Shown: positions 33,267 through 42,466 of the stretch, in pieces
Position numbering within the stretch: position 1 is the stretch's first letter
How the letters are laid out: each line of letters starts with the position of its first letter
DNA from: CAISDA01 sp050258555
GTDB lineage: Bacteria > Bacteroidota > Ignavibacteria > UBA10030 > UBA8401
Direction of reading: 5' to 3'
DNA: 64,000 nt
Assembly (NCBI GenBank): GCA_050258555.1
Contig: JBLMZA010000101.1
Location: forward strand, 1 to 64,000
Notes under the pieces: generated by a model
Seen by the model: the letters and a program-made list of their open reading frames with translations, nothing else
Told to the model about the DNA's origin: nothing
Databases searched by the model: none
Made by a program: the position numbers and the translations under genes

Positions 33267-34493
33267 TTAACGCTCCGTCCGGATGCGCGATTCCTCGACG
33301 CCCAGCGCTCTGATGTAGCCGGCATTGATCGTGCAGCGGTCGAAAGCGCAGTTCTTCAGATAATCTGCAAGCGCGCTCTTCACCACCGCCGCAGAAGGCC
33401 TGCGGCGCATTTCAGGGAATGTCATGCGCGATGTGTCGGCATATGCAATAACGGAATCAAACAGCGCGGGCTTCGGGACGCTCGCCATGCAGCTCTTCGA
33501 ATCCATCTTCTTGTAGGGCCAGAAGCACCAGCCGATATTGTTGCGCTCGCACATGCGGCGGAATCCGGCGATCCATTCGTCGGTGTTCTCGCCCGACTCA
33601 CCGAGCCAGATGGGCGTGTCGTATTTCGAGCGGAAATCGATATACTGCTTCGCTTCGGCATCGGTCGTATCGCACCAGTAGCGGTGCCAGGTGTAGGCAA
33701 GCTTCGGATCGAACGGCGCGCCGAAGACGCTGAAGTTGCCGTCCCACTGCGCCCCGCCGAGAAAGCAGATGTGATTATTGTCAGCTTCGCGCACGGCGGC
33801 CACGAGCTTCTTATAGACCGGCTCGAGCAGCGGATTGAAATGCTGCTGGTCGAAGAAATGCGCGATCGGCTCGTTCAGCAGATCATACCCGAGCACGGTC
33901 GTCTCGCGGGCATAGCGCTTCGCGATCGCCTTCCAGAGCATGGCCGCCTGGCGCTGCGCCAGTTCGCTTTCGAATAGATAGGGATATCCGTAACTGTCGT
34001 CGATATTGTCGCCGGTCTGGCCGCCCGGCGCACAATGCATGTCGAGAATCACATAGAGCTTCTCCTTGCGGCACCAGCTGATGACGTTGTCGAGGTATAC
34101 GAAATTCTCCATGCGGAGACGCTCCGGATCGTCCTCCGAAATGAAGAGCCGGTAATTGAAGGGCACGCGCACGGAATTCAGCCCGAGCGATGCGATAAAA
34201 TGGATGTCCTTTTCCGTGATGTACGTCTCGCGGAACTGTTTCCAGAATTTTCCGGCTTCTTCGGGACCGGCCAGCTGTTCGAAGACGGTATAGATGAGCC
34301 GGGGCGATGTGGCCTTCCGGAACTTGAACATGTAGCCTTCCGGCACAAGCCAGTTGCCGAGATTGATGCCGCGAAGCAGGAGCGGCCGTCCGTCGGGCGC
34401 GACGAGCTCGGCACCGCGCACGGTGACGAATTTCGGCGCGGCTCCGTACGTCACGGTGAAGCCGATCAGCAGGAGGAGAAGTAATTTTTTCAT
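33267..34493 (-). CDS. GH5 family glycoside hydrolase (secreted)
   Basis: This 408-residue protein has a signal peptide (MKKLLLLLLIGFTVTYG) and a GH5 TIM barrel. RGINLGNWLVPEGYMF, the acid/base Glu208 in DLLNEP and the nucleophile Glu299 in WLGESGE are clear. It resembles the exo-beta-glucanase/glucosylceramidase-like side of GH5 more than true cellulases. A 1,3- or 1,6-beta-glucan substrate is likely from the neighbours. ATG 34493 is chosen because it begins the signal peptide. GH16 follows after 39 bp. Confidence 0.88.
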   Translation of the reverse strand: MKKLLLLLLIGFTVTYGAAPKFVTVRGAELVAPDGRPLLLRGINLGNWLVPEGYMFKFRKATSPRLIYTVFEQLAGPEEAGKFWKQFRETYITEKDIHFIASLGLNSVRVPFNYRLFISEDDPERLRMENFVYLDNVISWCRKEKLYVILDMHCAPGGQTGDNIDDSYGYPYLFESELAQRQAAMLWKAIAKRYARETTVLGYDLLNEPIAHFFDQQHFNPLLEPVYKKLVAAVREADNNHICFLGGAQWDGNFSVFGAPFDPKLAYTWHRYWCDTTDAEAKQYIDFRSKYDTPIWLGESGENTDEWIAGFRRMCERNNIGWCFWPYKKMDSKSCMASVPKPALFDSVIAYADTSRMTFPEMRRRPSAAVVKSALADYLKNCAFDRCTINAGYIRALGVEESRIRTER

Positions 34494-34510
34494 AGACAGT
34501 GCGGAAGAAC

Positions 34511-34566
34511 GGGGCGAAGCAGCACACAACCGCGCTCAATGCGCGTATCATTTCCGGCTTCGCCCC
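34511..34566. repeat. GGGGCGAAGC hairpin repeat, copy 4 (expanded)
   Basis: GGGGCGAAGC (34511-34520) and GCTTCGCCCC (34557-34566) form a 10-bp perfect stem, but here the loop is 36 nt and contains a second hairpin, CGCGC/GCGCG. It lies between the GH3 and GH5 genes. This is the longest member of the dispersed family. Confidence 0.65.
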
Positions 34567-34590
34567 GCAGAGAGAGAGACATGAGGATGA

Positions 34591-36822
34591 TTATTCGACG
34601 ACTTCGAACTTCGCCTGCACGCACTCTGCCGAATTCGTGCCGACATACACCGTGAACGTGCCGGGCTCGACCACCTTCTTCATCGAAAGGTCGTACATCG
34701 CCATCATCTCGGGCGTCACCGTGAATTCCACCGTCTTGGTTTCGCCGGGTTCGAAGGACAGCTTTTTGAATGCCCGCAGTTCCTTCACAGGACGCGTGAT
34801 GGTGGCAAAATCGTCGCGCAGGTAGAGCTGAACGACTTCATCGCCCTTGCGGCTGCCGGTATTCTTCACCTCCACCGAGACCGTGACGGATTGATCGGCA
34901 CGGATCGATGCGGCGCTCAATTTCGGCTGGCCGTACGAGAAGGTCGTATAGCTCAGGCCGAAGCCGAAGGGATACAGCGGCGTCGACGGCAGATCGAGAT
35001 AGCGCGATGTATAATGCGCCGCGTCGTTGTACGGCCGGCCCGTGCTCTTGTAATTGTAATACAGCGGCACCTGCCCGACCGTGCGCGGGAACGTCACCGG
35101 CAGCTTGCCCGAGGGATTATAGGCGCCGAACAGCACATCGGCAATCGCATTGCCTGATTCCACGCCAAGATGCCACGCTTCAACAACCGACGACACCTGA
35201 TCGGCCTGCTCGCCGATGGTGAGCGGGCGGCCGTTCATGAGCACCATCACCGTCGGCTTGCCGACACCGGCAACCGCCTTCACCAGTTCCGCCTGCGCTC
35301 CGGGCAGATCGAGCGACGAACGGCAGGAGGCTTCGCCGGTCATCGAGCGCGGTTCTCCGACAACGAGGATCACCACGTCGGCCTTGCGCGCCGCACTGAC
35401 GGCGCCGGCGATGCCGCTTTCATCGGCGCTGTCGGCCGGGCATCCCTTGATGAACGTGAACTTCGCCTTCGGAGCCGCCGCTTTCACTCCGTCCATCACC
35501 GTGACCACATCCTTGGCCTCGCCGAGCCCTGCCCACATGCCGAGCAGATCGTCGCTGTTGTCGCCAAGCGGACCGATTACCGCGATCTTCTGCGCCTTGG
35601 CGGCATCGAGCGGAAGAAGATGCTTGTCGTTTTTCAGGAGCACGATCGCCTTGCGCGCCACATCGCGCGCCTCGGCGCGGTTTGCCGCGCTCAGGATGTC
35701 CGTTTTTTCACGCTCGGCCGAACATCCGCGGTAGGGATCCTCGAAGAGGCCGAGAGCAAACTTCAGGCGCAGTACGCGGCGCACGCTTTCATCCACCGCC
35801 GCAAGAGGAACCTTACCCTCCTTCACCAGACGAGGAAGCGAAGGATAGGCGTTCGATTCCATATCCATATCCAGGCCGGCGAGAATCGCCTTCTGCGCCA
35901 CGGCTTCGCTCGTTGCACCGATACGGTGATTGATCGTTTCTCCGATCGAGCCCCAGTCGCTCACGACAAAGCCGTCGAACTTCCATTCGTTTCTCAAAAG
36001 GTCGCTCAGGAGCCAATGATTGACCGAAGAAGGAACGCCGTTGATCTCGTTGAACGAGCACATGACGGTGCCGGCGCCGGCATCGACCGCCGCCTTGTAC
36101 GGCGGCAGATAGATTTCGCGCAGCGTGCGCTCCGACAGATCGACCGTATTGTAATCGCGCCCTCCTTCCGCCGCTCCGTATGCGGCGAAATGCTTCACAC
36201 ACGCCAGCACCGATGTCGGATCCGTCAGCGACGATCCCTGATAGCCCTTCACGCGCGCTGCAGCCATGACCGATCCGAGCAACGGATCCTCGCCCGAGCC
36301 TTCGGCGATGCGGCCCCAACGCGGATCGCGCGCGATGTCGACCATCGGATTGAAGACCCACTGCACGCCCGCGGCCGACGCTTCGCGCGCCTGAATGCGC
36401 GCCGAGCGTTCAATCGCCGGCGCGTCCCATGTGCAGGCTTCAGCCAGCGGAATCGGGAACGTGGTGCGGTAGCCGTGTATCACGTCGAGGCCGAAGATGA
36501 GCGGGATGTGAAGCCGTGTCTCTTCGACGGCGATCTTCTGTATGCGGCGGACAACATCGCTGCCATGCACGTTCAGGAAAGAGCCGACTTTCGCCTGGCG
36601 CGCCAGATCGGCGTGATTCGAGCGGAGGAAGCTGCCGCCGGGACCGGTGGCAAAGTCGGCCGAGAACTGCATGAGCTGCCCCGCTTTTTCTTCGATCGTC
36701 ATCAGGGCAAGCAGCGAATCGACCCGGCGCTCGATCGCGGGTGTCGTGGTAAACCGCTGTGCCCGCAGCATGGCGGGCACAAGCAGAAGACACACTGCAA
36801 ATGCGAAAACAATTTTTTTCAT
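34591..36822 (-). CDS. bglX: GH3 beta-glucosidase, BglX-like
   Basis: This 743-residue periplasmic enzyme has a signal peptide and the three-domain BglX layout. The TIM barrel has nucleophile Asp289 in FDGFVVSDWGS and the KHF motif at Lys210-His211. The alpha/beta sandwich carries GEPRSMTGEASCRSSLDLPGAQ, and a C-terminal fibronectin-III-like domain runs from about 630. It releases glucose from the non-reducing end of beta-linked oligosaccharides. It lies between the MFS transporter and GH5, consistent with trimming oligosaccharides before or during uptake. Confidence 0.92.
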   Translation of the reverse strand: MKKIVFAFAVCLLLVPAMLRAQRFTTTPAIERRVDSLLALMTIEEKAGQLMQFSADFATGPGGSFLRSNHADLARQAKVGSFLNVHGSDVVRRIQKIAVEETRLHIPLIFGLDVIHGYRTTFPIPLAEACTWDAPAIERSARIQAREASAAGVQWVFNPMVDIARDPRWGRIAEGSGEDPLLGSVMAAARVKGYQGSSLTDPTSVLACVKHFAAYGAAEGGRDYNTVDLSERTLREIYLPPYKAAVDAGAGTVMCSFNEINGVPSSVNHWLLSDLLRNEWKFDGFVVSDWGSIGETINHRIGATSEAVAQKAILAGLDMDMESNAYPSLPRLVKEGKVPLAAVDESVRRVLRLKFALGLFEDPYRGCSAEREKTDILSAANRAEARDVARKAIVLLKNDKHLLPLDAAKAQKIAVIGPLGDNSDDLLGMWAGLGEAKDVVTVMDGVKAAAPKAKFTFIKGCPADSADESGIAGAVSAARKADVVILVVGEPRSMTGEASCRSSLDLPGAQAELVKAVAGVGKPTVMVLMNGRPLTIGEQADQVSSVVEAWHLGVESGNAIADVLFGAYNPSGKLPVTFPRTVGQVPLYYNYKSTGRPYNDAAHYTSRYLDLPSTPLYPFGFGLSYTTFSYGQPKLSAASIRADQSVTVSVEVKNTGSRKGDEVVQLYLRDDFATITRPVKELRAFKKLSFEPGETKTVEFTVTPEMMAMYDLSMKKVVEPGTFTVYVGTNSAECVQAKFEVVE

Positions 36823-36866
36823 TCTTCGAATCGTCAGTAGTGTGGTATGTGTGTGTGAATGATGTC

Positions 36867-38147
36867 TTATGCTTTCGCGATCTTATAGGACGGCACATGT
36901 CCTTTCAGGCCGTAATATAAGATATATGCGTAGCAAAGAACGGGAATAAAGAACGCGTGCTGAATGCCGATCGTATCGGCGAGGTATCCCTGAAGAAGCG
37001 GAATGAGCGCGCCGCCGACAATCGCCATGCAGAGGATGCCGGAGCCCTGGCCGGTGTGCCTGCCCAGGCCGTCGACGCCCAATGTAAAGATCGTCGGGAA
37101 CATGATCGAGTTGAAGAGTCCGACGGCGAGGATCGCCCACATGGCGACGCCGCCGCTGGTGAACATCGAGACGGCCACAAGCAGCGCCGCCATGGCGGCG
37201 TTGAATGCGAGCACCTTTCCGGCTTTCATCTTCTGAAGCACGGCCGCGCCGACGAAGCGGCCCACCATCGCGCCTCCCCAGTAGAATGAAAGATACCGGC
37301 CCGCTTCGGCGTCGGTGAATCCGGCGATCGTGCCTTCTTTCATGTAGCTCACAAGGAAGCTGCCGATGGCGACTTCACCGCCCACATAGGCGAAGATGCC
37401 GACGGCGCCGAGCACGAGATGGCGGTAGCTCCAGGCGCTTGCATGCATTGCATCATAACTCTTGCCTCCGTCGGCGGAACCGACATCGCCTGTCTCGATC
37501 TCAGGCAGCTTGAAGAATCCGATCACAGCGGCGATGATGAAGAGCGCCGCGGCGAGTCCGAGATACGGAACCTGCACCGCCGCCGCGCGCGTGGCGACAT
37601 CGGATGCCGCTTCGGTGGCGGCACTCAGGATGACGAGCGAACCGAACAAGGGGGCGATCGTCGTTCCGAGCGAGTTGAACGCCTGCGTCAGGTTCAGGCG
37701 GCTCGATGCGGTTTCCGGCTTGCCGAGAATCGCAACATACGGATTGGCCGAAACCTGAAGCAGCGTGATGCCCGAGGCCAGAACGAAGAGCGCCGTCAGG
37801 AACAATGCGTACGAACGCTCTCCTGCGGCCGGATAGAACATCAGGCAGCCGATGCCGGCGGTGATGAGGCCGATCACGATGCCGCGCTTGTAGCCGATCT
37901 TTTCGATGATCATGCCCGAAGGAAGCGACACCAGGAAATACGCCGTGAAGAATGTGAATTGGATCAGCATCGACTGCGTGTAGTTCAGTTCAAAGATGCT
38001 TTTCAGATGCGGAATGAGAATGTCGTTCAGACACGTAATGAATCCCCACATGAAAAAGAGCGACGTCAGGACGGTCAGTGCAGGCGTATAATTCGCCTGC
38101 GGTGCCGCTGCGACAGTTTTTCGTGCGGCCGACGCTGTGCTTGCCAT
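36867..38147 (-). CDS. MFS sugar transporter, FucP/glucose-galactose family
   Basis: This 426-residue, 12-helix permease is of the FucP/GlcP type. LFFMWGFITCLNDILIPHLKSIFELNYTQ and SANPYVAILGKPETASSRLNLTQAFNSLGTTIAP are family hallmarks. Sugars enter with H+ or Na+. GGTGGAG just before ATG 38147 fixes the start. It lies between two GH3 glucosidase genes, so glucose is the likely cargo. It is the only inner-membrane sugar importer in the locus; no ABC permease is present. Confidence 0.9.
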   Translation of the reverse strand: MASTASAARKTVAAAPQANYTPALTVLTSLFFMWGFITCLNDILIPHLKSIFELNYTQSMLIQFTFFTAYFLVSLPSGMIIEKIGYKRGIVIGLITAGIGCLMFYPAAGERSYALFLTALFVLASGITLLQVSANPYVAILGKPETASSRLNLTQAFNSLGTTIAPLFGSLVILSAATEAASDVATRAAAVQVPYLGLAAALFIIAAVIGFFKLPEIETGDVGSADGGKSYDAMHASAWSYRHLVLGAVGIFAYVGGEVAIGSFLVSYMKEGTIAGFTDAEAGRYLSFYWGGAMVGRFVGAAVLQKMKAGKVLAFNAAMAALLVAVSMFTSGGVAMWAILAVGLFNSIMFPTIFTLGVDGLGRHTGQGSGILCMAIVGGALIPLLQGYLADTIGIQHAFFIPVLCYAYILYYGLKGHVPSYKIAKA

Positions 38148-38196
38148 TAGAATCTCCACCAAGAATTAAATGTAGAACAAATAGTGAATTACCCGA

Positions 38197-39996
38197 TCAT
38201 TTCCTGTCTGTGAGCCCGAATCCGTACGGGAAGAGCGGATCGTACTGCTTGTCGCCGATGTTGACCGGCACCTGCTGCATGCTGCGGGGCCAGCTGTGCG
38301 GAAGCTTGCCGGTGAATGCGTAGTCGCCGAAGAGCACATCTGCCACGCCCTGTCCTTCCGTGCCCGGAAGCCATGCGGCAACGAACGCCGCGCTCGCCTG
38401 CAGCGCGGGATCGATGATCATCGGGCGTCCCGACAGGAGCACGACGACCACCGGTTTGCCCGAGGCCTTCATCGTTTCAACCAGCGCCGCATCCTCTTTC
38501 GAAAGACCGAGGTCCGTGCGGTCGCCCTTCATTTCGGCATACGGCTCCTCGCCGATCACGACGATGCCCGCATCGGCGCTTTCGAGCCCGCTTCCATCCG
38601 CATTATAGACAACCTGCGTCTCCTTCGAGACGGTCTGGCGGATGGCCTGGAGAATGGTCGTTCCGCCTTCCACCACCTTGCCCATGCGTCCCTGCCAGTC
38701 GATGGTCCATCCTCCGCACTGCATGCCGATATTGTCGGCGCCGCGTCCGGCAACCACGATGGATTTCAGTTTCTTCGACAGCGGAAGCACATGGTTGTCG
38801 TTTTTCAGCAGCACGAGCGACTGGCGCACGGCATTGCGCGCGATCTCACGGTGCGCCTTCGAGCCGATCGATGAGGTCAGCGCCTTGTCCGTATAGAGGT
38901 TCTTCGACAATGCCATCTCCTCTTTCACAAGCAGAATGCGGCGCACGGCGTCGTCGATGCGGCTCATCGGCACTTTGTTTTCCTTCACCAGCTCCGTGAG
39001 CTTTGTGATGAAATCGACATAGCTGTTGCGCTGGCCCGGACCGTTCGGGATCATCACCATATCGAGGCCCGCATTGATCGACTGCTCGATGGCCGTCTTG
39101 TAATCGCCGCTGAGCTGATCGATCGCCGCCCAGTCGGAAACCAGGAAGCCCTTGAAGCCGAGTTCCTTTTTCAGCACATCGGTCAGCAGGTACTTGTTGC
39201 CGTGCATCTTCACGCCGTTCCAGCTGCTATAGGAAACCATGATATTCTTCGCGCCGGCTTTGATCGCGGAAACATACCCGGCCAGATGCACCTTGCGAAG
39301 CGTCGCCTCGTCGCATTCGGTGTTGCCCTGGTCAATGCCGTTTGTCGTTCCGCCGTCGCCCATGAAGTGTTTGACGCTGGCCAGAACGGACGTCCGTGAC
39401 GAGAGCTTCGGTGTCTGCGCGCCCTTCACGTATGCCGCGGCGAGGTCGGCCACAAGCGCCGGATCTTCGCCGTAGCTTTCATACGTGCGGCCCCAGCGTT
39501 CGTTGCGTGCAACGGCAACGCAGGGAGCAAACGTCCACTGAATGCCGGTGCCGCGGATTTCTTCGGCCGTGGCGCGCGCCACATCGCCCACAAGCTTCGC
39601 ATTGCGCGAGGCCCCGAGACCGACGTTGTGCGGAAAGATCACCGCACCGTTCACATTGTTGTGTCCGTGCACCGCATCGATGCCGAAGAGGATCGGCACC
39701 TTCAGGCGCGTCTGCTGCGACAGGCGCTGCAGCGAATCGTAGACGGCAGCCCAGCCGGCCGGCCGGATATCGGAAATCTCTGAATCTCCCCCCCACAGGA
39801 TGGAACCGACCGCATACTTCGCCACATCACCCGCATTGTCCCGGATGGCGGTATAATCGACCTGCGTCATCTGCCCGATCTTTTCTTCGAGCGTCATACT
39901 TTTGAGCAGAGACTCAACACGGGGATTTGCCGCATAGGTTTTCGGCATCGCCGAGAACATCACAAAACAGACCAGAAGAGAGAAAAAACACTTCAT
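38197..39996 (-). CDS. GH3 beta-glucosidase/exo-glucanase
   Basis: This 599-residue secreted GH3 has a signal peptide (MKCFFSLLVCFVMFSAMPKTYA). The barrel has nucleophile Asp288 in FKGFLVSDWAAID and KHFMGDGGT. The alpha/beta sandwich has GRGADNIGMQCGGWTIDWQG, which supplies the acid/base region in the barley exo-glucanase-like branch. It ends without a fibronectin-like domain. That branch prefers beta-1,3 and beta-1,4 glucans. AAAGGGA precedes the ATG. It follows GH2 by 31 bp. Confidence 0.92.
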   Translation of the reverse strand: MKCFFSLLVCFVMFSAMPKTYAANPRVESLLKSMTLEEKIGQMTQVDYTAIRDNAGDVAKYAVGSILWGGDSEISDIRPAGWAAVYDSLQRLSQQTRLKVPILFGIDAVHGHNNVNGAVIFPHNVGLGASRNAKLVGDVARATAEEIRGTGIQWTFAPCVAVARNERWGRTYESYGEDPALVADLAAAYVKGAQTPKLSSRTSVLASVKHFMGDGGTTNGIDQGNTECDEATLRKVHLAGYVSAIKAGAKNIMVSYSSWNGVKMHGNKYLLTDVLKKELGFKGFLVSDWAAIDQLSGDYKTAIEQSINAGLDMVMIPNGPGQRNSYVDFITKLTELVKENKVPMSRIDDAVRRILLVKEEMALSKNLYTDKALTSSIGSKAHREIARNAVRQSLVLLKNDNHVLPLSKKLKSIVVAGRGADNIGMQCGGWTIDWQGRMGKVVEGGTTILQAIRQTVSKETQVVYNADGSGLESADAGIVVIGEEPYAEMKGDRTDLGLSKEDAALVETMKASGKPVVVVLLSGRPMIIDPALQASAAFVAAWLPGTEGQGVADVLFGDYAFTGKLPHSWPRSMQQVPVNIGDKQYDPLFPYGFGLTDRK

Positions 39997-40027
39997 GAAG
40001 AATCCCTTTATGTTTTGATATGCTGTG

Positions 40028-42373
40028 TTATTGAACCAAGATCATTTTTTTTACCGCCGTCCTTCTACCCGCCTGAAGCCGATAGCAGTACATGCCTGTC
40101 GGAAAGCCTTTCGCATTCCATTCCGCCGCGTGCATGCCTGCCGGCCTGATGCCGTCGACGAGCACAGCCGCGCGGCGTCCCAGCATGTCGAATACTTCAA
40201 GCAGGACATGCCCGCTCTCGGGAAGAGAAAAGTCGATGCGCGTCGAGGGATTGAAGGGATTCGGAAAATTCTGCCTGAGCACAAACTCCGCCGGCACTGC
40301 AGCGCCGATGTCTTCCTTCACTCCTGTCGCCAGTTCACTGTGGTCGGCAAATTCCTTGTAAGCCGCGCTCAGCACCGGTGCGACCTTTTTCGGCGTCGAC
40401 CGGTCCATGTGATACACTCCCATCGACTGATAGCCGTTGGGCGCCGGCTGCTGCGCCGTATACCAGTCGAACAGACACCACCAGGTGACGCCGGCAAGAT
40501 TGAAGTCGGCTCCGGACCGGTACACACCGCTCTTGTCGACGGCCGCCCGTTCGGCGAAGGCCTTGAACGTTTCATTGAACACGGTCACCTGCGTCGCTTC
40601 CGTAGAGCCCGACTCGGTGGACCAGTAGCCGAATTCGGTATCCATCACCGGCTTTTCAGGATACGCGGACGCGGCCTTGGCCAGAAAATCGCGCGTGCCG
40701 GCATAATACGTGCTTCCGTGGAAGATGCCGAAATACATCGTCCATCCCGCCACATCGCATGCCGACTGCGAAGGGTCTCCCGCCCCGGGCCGGTCGGCCG
40801 CTGCCGATTCCGTCACCAGGCGTCCATCGGGATAATTCGTGTTGAGATCGTCGTTGATCGTCTGAATGAAATCACGCCGACCGTTCACATCGTAGCATTC
40901 GTTGCATGTACTCCAGAAGAGAACCGAAGGCCGGTTGTAATCCTTGAAGACCATTTCACGGAACATCTGCTGATGCACGTGCCGGAACACATTTTGATAC
41001 GTCCAGACCGTCGCGTTGTCGAACCACCAGACCGGAATCTCCTCCATCACCGCAATGCCGAGACGGTCGGCGATGAGGTACGTATAGGGATTGTTCGGAT
41101 AATGGCCCGAGCGAAGATAATTGGCATTCACCGACTTCACAAGCTTCAGATCGCCGTAGATCCGGTCGGTCGGCATGCTTCGGCCGTAGACGGGATGGTC
41201 CTCATGGCGCGCGACGCCGGTCAGAAACATCGGCTTCTCATTCAGCAGAAGCTTCGATCCGGCGGCTGTTGCCGTGCGGATGCCGAACTGCGTCGAGAAT
41301 TCATCCACGACTCTGCCCGATTGCTTCAGCGTGACCTTCAGAATGTAGAGGTTCGGATTCTTCGGAGACCAGAGCTTCGGCTGCGCCACATTCAGCCGTG
41401 TGCGCCATGCGCGAACCGTATCGCCGGCAAATGTCAGCTGCGCCTGCGTCGCGCCGGTGATCTGCGCGGCGCTGCCGACAAGCTCATAGCTGAATTCGGT
41501 CTGTATCGTCGCCTCGCTTACCGATGCCTCAAAGATCTCCACCAAGGCATCGACCGTCCGGGCGGCGCCGCTTCTGTTGACGGCATTCACCGTCACCTGC
41601 AGCGCGCCGTTTGCATCCACCGGCACGACATCGGCACGCGTTACGGAAACGGGATTCGAAAAATCGATGTAGACATCGTGCATGATGCCGGTGTAGTTGA
41701 ACCAGTCGCATTTGTAATATGGAACGATATCGATGCGTCCCGTCGAAGCGGTCTGGCCCGGATTCCAGGGAATATTATCGACGCGGACAGCGATGACGTT
41801 CGCGCTGTCATAGCGCAGCACGTTCGTGACATCGAAGGAGAACGGCGTGAAGCCTCCTTCATGCCATCCGAGGTAGGTTCCGTTCAGCCACACATCGGCC
41901 ACATAATTGACGGCCAGGAAGTTGAGCCGGGCGAGTTTCCCCTTGAGCGAATCTCCGGCCATGAACCGGTACCGGTACCAGACGCCGTTCTCGTATGTTT
42001 CGGGCGTGCGTTCGGCCGCAAAATTCATGGCGTTTTCCACCGCGGGTATTTTCTTCTGCGGCCATGCCGCATCGGCATACTCCGGCTTCCATCGTCCCGC
42101 CGCCTCCGATACAAGTGCGGCCATGCCGGCCGCATCGCGCTTCCCCATCGTCACATTATGGTCGGCTGAAAACCGCTGCTTCAGCCACGTTCCCTTGAGC
42201 GAAAGCATCTGACGCTTCTGCTTCTCGTAGGACGGAACGGGCATGCCGTTCTGAAAGGGAACCATGACGCCGTCGACAGAAGCCAGTGACAGCGTCGTTT
42301 CAAGACCGCCGATCTGCGCCTGCGCCATCGATGCCGCCGCGCAGACCAGTATTGCAATCACAAAAAGCCTCAT
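40028..42373 (-). CDS. GH2 family glycoside hydrolase with T9SS sorting domain
   Basis: From ATG 42373 (TGGAG upstream) the protein has 781 residues: a signal peptide ending in AQA, a jelly-roll sugar-binding domain, an immunoglobulin-like domain, and a GH2 TIM barrel. The barrel has the acid/base Glu in WSTCNECYD and a likely nucleophile in MDTEFGYW. The C-terminal 80 residues are a type A T9SS domain beginning QNFPNPFNPST and ending KKMILVQ. It is therefore exported and anchored or released by type IX secretion. GH2 covers beta-galactosidase, glucuronidase and mannosidase activities, and the exact one is unclear. Confidence 0.88.
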   Translation of the reverse strand: MRLFVIAILVCAAASMAQAQIGGLETTLSLASVDGVMVPFQNGMPVPSYEKQKRQMLSLKGTWLKQRFSADHNVTMGKRDAAGMAALVSEAAGRWKPEYADAAWPQKKIPAVENAMNFAAERTPETYENGVWYRYRFMAGDSLKGKLARLNFLAVNYVADVWLNGTYLGWHEGGFTPFSFDVTNVLRYDSANVIAVRVDNIPWNPGQTASTGRIDIVPYYKCDWFNYTGIMHDVYIDFSNPVSVTRADVVPVDANGALQVTVNAVNRSGAARTVDALVEIFEASVSEATIQTEFSYELVGSAAQITGATQAQLTFAGDTVRAWRTRLNVAQPKLWSPKNPNLYILKVTLKQSGRVVDEFSTQFGIRTATAAGSKLLLNEKPMFLTGVARHEDHPVYGRSMPTDRIYGDLKLVKSVNANYLRSGHYPNNPYTYLIADRLGIAVMEEIPVWWFDNATVWTYQNVFRHVHQQMFREMVFKDYNRPSVLFWSTCNECYDVNGRRDFIQTINDDLNTNYPDGRLVTESAAADRPGAGDPSQSACDVAGWTMYFGIFHGSTYYAGTRDFLAKAASAYPEKPVMDTEFGYWSTESGSTEATQVTVFNETFKAFAERAAVDKSGVYRSGADFNLAGVTWWCLFDWYTAQQPAPNGYQSMGVYHMDRSTPKKVAPVLSAAYKEFADHSELATGVKEDIGAAVPAEFVLRQNFPNPFNPSTRIDFSLPESGHVLLEVFDMLGRRAAVLVDGIRPAGMHAAEWNAKGFPTGMYCYRLQAGRRTAVKKMILVQ

Positions 42374-42392
42374 CACTCCATCCGATCCATGG

Positions 42393-42443
42393 AAAAATGC
42401 CGCGCTGAACGGGCCACTACGAGACGTTGTGTCAGCGCGGCAT
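42393..42443 (-). terminator. terminator between the PorV-like gene and GH2
   Basis: ATGCCGCGCTGA and TCAGCGCGGCAT form a perfect 12-bp stem with a 23-nt loop, followed by TTTTTCC on the minus strand. Its T-run is only about 20 nt before the GH2 start, leaving no room for a separate promoter, so GH2 may depend on read-through. Confidence 0.8.
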
Positions 42444-42466
42444 CGTGCTGCGTGCGACAAACAATG

